37,567 bases of DNA, from positions 1 through 37,567 of the IMG/VR virus record IMGVR_UViG_3300044987_001483. One strand, 5' to 3'. The position numbers and the translations under genes are program-made. This stretch comes from a virus. Below, in pieces: positions 35,835 through 37,567 of this stretch (position 1 is its first letter; each line of letters begins with the position of its first letter). The notes under the pieces are model-generated. The model worked only from the letters and a program-made list of their open reading frames with translations. It did not search any database and was not told where the DNA came from.

Positions 35835-37567
35835 TCACGTCGCAATCAGCCCGACAGCACGCGCCGCCGCCAGCAGGGAATTGAGTTGCGCGGTGGCGCT
35901 GGCCAGCGTGCCGTCCGCCGCCGCAATCGCCGCCGCCTGAGCCGCAGCCGCGTGGCCGTAGAACCCCAGCATCGGCGCTGTCCCGCTGGCCTCGATGCGC
36001 AGCCCTTCCCGCGCCGCCGTGTCATACACCGATAGCACCATGCGCGCCGCGCGGCTGGCGTGCGTGGCCGTGGCCCATAGCGTCTCAATCAGCCCGGCGC
36101 TTTGGTCGGCAGTCGTAGACGATTCCAGCGTGAACAACTGCCCAGCACCGAAGCCAGCCGCCGCCGTCCCGCTCGTGTTGTGCGCCAGCGTCAGCACGTT
36201 GGCGACCGTGTTGGTTCCTGCATCGTTGCGCGTGAGGATCAGGCGATTGCCCCACGACAACAGCGATGTTGACTCGCCCAAGACGTGCAGCCCCGCGTTG
36301 CCGGCCTCGACGGCCTGATCGGCGCTGTAGATGCGCGTAACGTCTGCTATTGCGGTTGGAGTCGCGCTGGGGGTGTGAAGTGACACATCTCCCGCTTGTG
36401 TGATTTTCATCCTCAGCGATGGGGTTGCGGCCCCGGTGGCCGTCGTGTAGAACCACATCTCCGCACCGTGCGCCGTGGATGTCCAGTTCTCCGTTGCGTA
36501 GCCCATAAACTGAATCCCACCGTTCCAGCCCGACCGCCACGCCGTCCCATCGTACCCACCAGACTGGAATGCAAATAGGCCGTTTCCAGACTGTATGGTT
36601 GTGGGGCTTGCCAATGTCCCGCGCCCGCGCTGGAACGTGAAAAATGGCGTCGGGTCTGTGGCGGCGTCCCCGGCGTTGCGCTGGCGTATCCCGCCTGCCC
36701 CGAACATGGTTTGCATCTCGCCGTCAGCCGTTGACCACCTCACATGCAGCGGTATTTCTGGCGCAGTCGTCCCGATGCCGACGTAGCCCCCCGTTGGTTG
36801 CAGGATGACATACGATGTTGTCTTGGTGGCGTTGCTCGTGCCTTCAAGCGTCAAATCATCGTTCGCCGCCGTGCCGCCATACGCCACCTGCCCGCCCGCG
36901 CGGCCGGCCAGCAGCAGGTACTGCGTCAGGTCGGGCACGTCCGCAGCCACCAGCGCGCGGAACGTCGGCACCGCAGGCGCACCCGCAGCCGGCCCCATAA
37001 AGCCCGTATTCGCCGCCTGCACTCCCAGCGTCAGCGCGCTTGCTACGACCGTGCCGGTAAAGCGTGCGTCGCCCGCCACGTCCAGGTGGTATACGTCGTC
37101 CGTCGTCGTGCCTATCAGCAGGTGGCCCTGGTAGGTGATGCGCGCCCGCTCAGCGACGGCGCTCCCGTCGCTGCCGCGCGTCCCGAAGCCGATGTAGCCG
37201 TAAATGCTGCTGGCGTCCGTCTCGCGCTTGCCCACGATTGCGGCGTACTCGACCATCGTGCCGGGCGCGCCAGCGGTAAAGCTGCCCTTGAAGCACACGC
37301 CGCCCCCGGTTCCGGCACCCGGCGTCGTGGTGTACTCCAGGATGTTTAGCTGCTGCCGGCTGGCGCTGATGGGCTGGCCAGTGCCGCCGATGTGCACCGC
37401 ATCCCCCGGCGCACCGACGCGCGTTACCGCCATGTTACCGAGCAGGATCCCGCCGTCCTCCCCGAACAGGACACGCTCGGTCAGCGCGTCCGCCGCGCTC
37501 ACGACTGAGAACACCAACATGCGACGGTTCGTTTCGCGGCCCCAGTTTATCGACGCGACATCGGCCA
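35835..37567 (-). CDS. Tail fibre, main part (continues at 464)
   Basis: This is the main part of a ~689-residue fibre gene. Its frame stays open to the contig end and continues at 1-464, where a GTG start lies. It is rich in Gly, Thr and Ala with repeated short strands, as in trimeric phage fibres. GHLLIGTTTDDVYHLDVAGD and GGYVGIGTTAPEIPLHVRWS are the GIGTT-type repeats typical of fibre shafts. The C-terminal ~50 residues are Ala-rich helices (HAAAAQAAAIAAADGTLASA) that could be a trimerisation tip. No intramolecular chaperone motif is visible. It is followed by a lectin-like gene. Confidence 0.85.
   Translation of the reverse strand, partial: ADVASINWGRETNRRMLVFSVVSAADALTERVLFGEDGGILLGNMAVTRVGAPGDAVHIGGTGQPISASRQQLNILEYTTTPGAGTGGGVCFKGSFTAGAPGTMVEYAAIVGKRETDASSIYGYIGFGTRGSDGSAVAERARITYQGHLLIGTTTDDVYHLDVAGDARFTGTVVASALTLGVQAANTGFMGPAAGAPAVPTFRALVAADVPDLTQYLLLAGRAGGQVAYGGTAANDDLTLEGTSNATKTTSYVILQPTGGYVGIGTTAPEIPLHVRWSTADGEMQTMFGAGGIRQRNAGDAATDPTPFFTFQRGRGTLASPTTIQSGNGLFAFQSGGYDGTAWRSGWNGGIQFMGYATENWTSTAHGAEMWFYTTATGAATPSLRMKITQAGDVSLHTPSATPTAIADVTRIYSADQAVEAGNAGLHVLGESTSLLSWGNRLILTRNDAGTNTVANVLTLAHNTSGTAAAGFGAGQLFTLESSTTADQSAGLIETLWATATHASRAARMVLSVYDTAAREGLRIEASGTAPMLGFYGHAAAAQAAAIAAADGTLASATAQLNSLLAAARAVGLIAT
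37441..37567. repeat. Terminal direct repeat, right copy
   Basis: Exact copy of 1-127. The last 127 bases of the window repeat its beginning, so the unique circular length is 37,440 bases. The fibre frame passes through this copy as it does through the left one. Confidence 0.9.

Noticed and set aside
1-37567. Integrase, cI-type repressor, tRNA genes or ParA
   Set aside because: I scanned the translated frames and looked for tRNA-like sequence by eye and found none. A temperate life cycle is therefore not supported, although the RHH repressor leaves a plasmid-like state open.
37441-37567. Biological direct terminal repeat of T7 type
   Set aside because: Length equals a common k-mer, the repeat lies inside the fibre gene and no packaging-related signal is nearby.

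Overview
The window is a complete, high-GC, dsDNA tailed-phage genome of the siphovirus type. Bases 1-127 are repeated exactly at 37441-37567, and the tail-fibre gene reads through that junction. The window is therefore a linearised circular contig with a unique length of 37,440 bp and about 60 tightly packed genes, most joined by ATGA, GTGA or TGATG overlaps. I see no integrase, tRNA, CRISPR array or DNA polymerase. The host is probably a Chloroflexota bacterium. This is inferred from two things: a lipoprotein with a long Thr/Pro/Ala stalk of the TPxAT type common in that phylum, and a protein ending in an effector-associated/death-like domain, a domain frequent in Chloroflexota and Cyanobacteria.

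Late block, minus strand, 21880 down to 1 and on from 37567 to 34925. It starts behind an intrinsic terminator placed in its own leader. In order it holds two holin-like proteins, a membrane/coiled-coil protein with a death-like C-terminus, and a C39-peptidase plus glycosidase lysin. Next come a stand-alone GluRS-like catalytic domain, a second TIM-barrel glycoside-hydrolase-like protein, and a ParB-DNA methyltransferase with an altered DPEW motif. Packaging and head genes follow: TerS, TerL, portal, MuF-like protein, gp10-like protein, prohead protease, HK97-fold capsid, accessory head proteins and a glycosyltransferase. The connector and tail genes come last: tail terminator, major tail protein, G/GT chaperones with a CCCAAAA -1 frameshift, a short tape measure, a distal tail protein carrying a seven-repeat beta-propeller, a Gp37-like tail protein, the junction-spanning fibre, an H-lectin-like protein and two small genes.

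Small island, plus strand, 22071-23124. Four small unknown genes, one with an HTH and AT-hook look, have their own sigma70-type promoter and a terminator.

Early block, minus strand, 31145 down to 23189. It begins with a ribbon-helix-helix repressor. An initiator follows, carrying iteron-like repeats inside its gene that mark a candidate origin, then a DnaB-type helicase and many very small proteins. Among these are two SH3-like paralogues, two micro membrane proteins, a DUF559/VSR-like nuclease, a lipoprotein and a membrane protein with a winged-helix-like tail. A second RHH gene starts its own leaderless transcript, which continues into a ParB-MT-A70 methyltransferase and a possible nuclease.

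Plus-strand block, 31269-34911. It is driven from a bidirectional control region (31145-31268) that contains two near-perfect TTGACA-N17-TACTAT promoters placed back to back. It encodes a RecT-like annealing protein, zinc-ribbon proteins, an HNH endonuclease and unknowns, and it ends at a terminator facing the late block.

The least expected parts are the death-like-domain protein in the lysis cassette, the GluRS-like enzyme and glycosidase beside it, the propeller-bearing distal tail protein, the methyltransferase with DPEW, and the control DNA (iterons, bidirectional operator and leader terminator).
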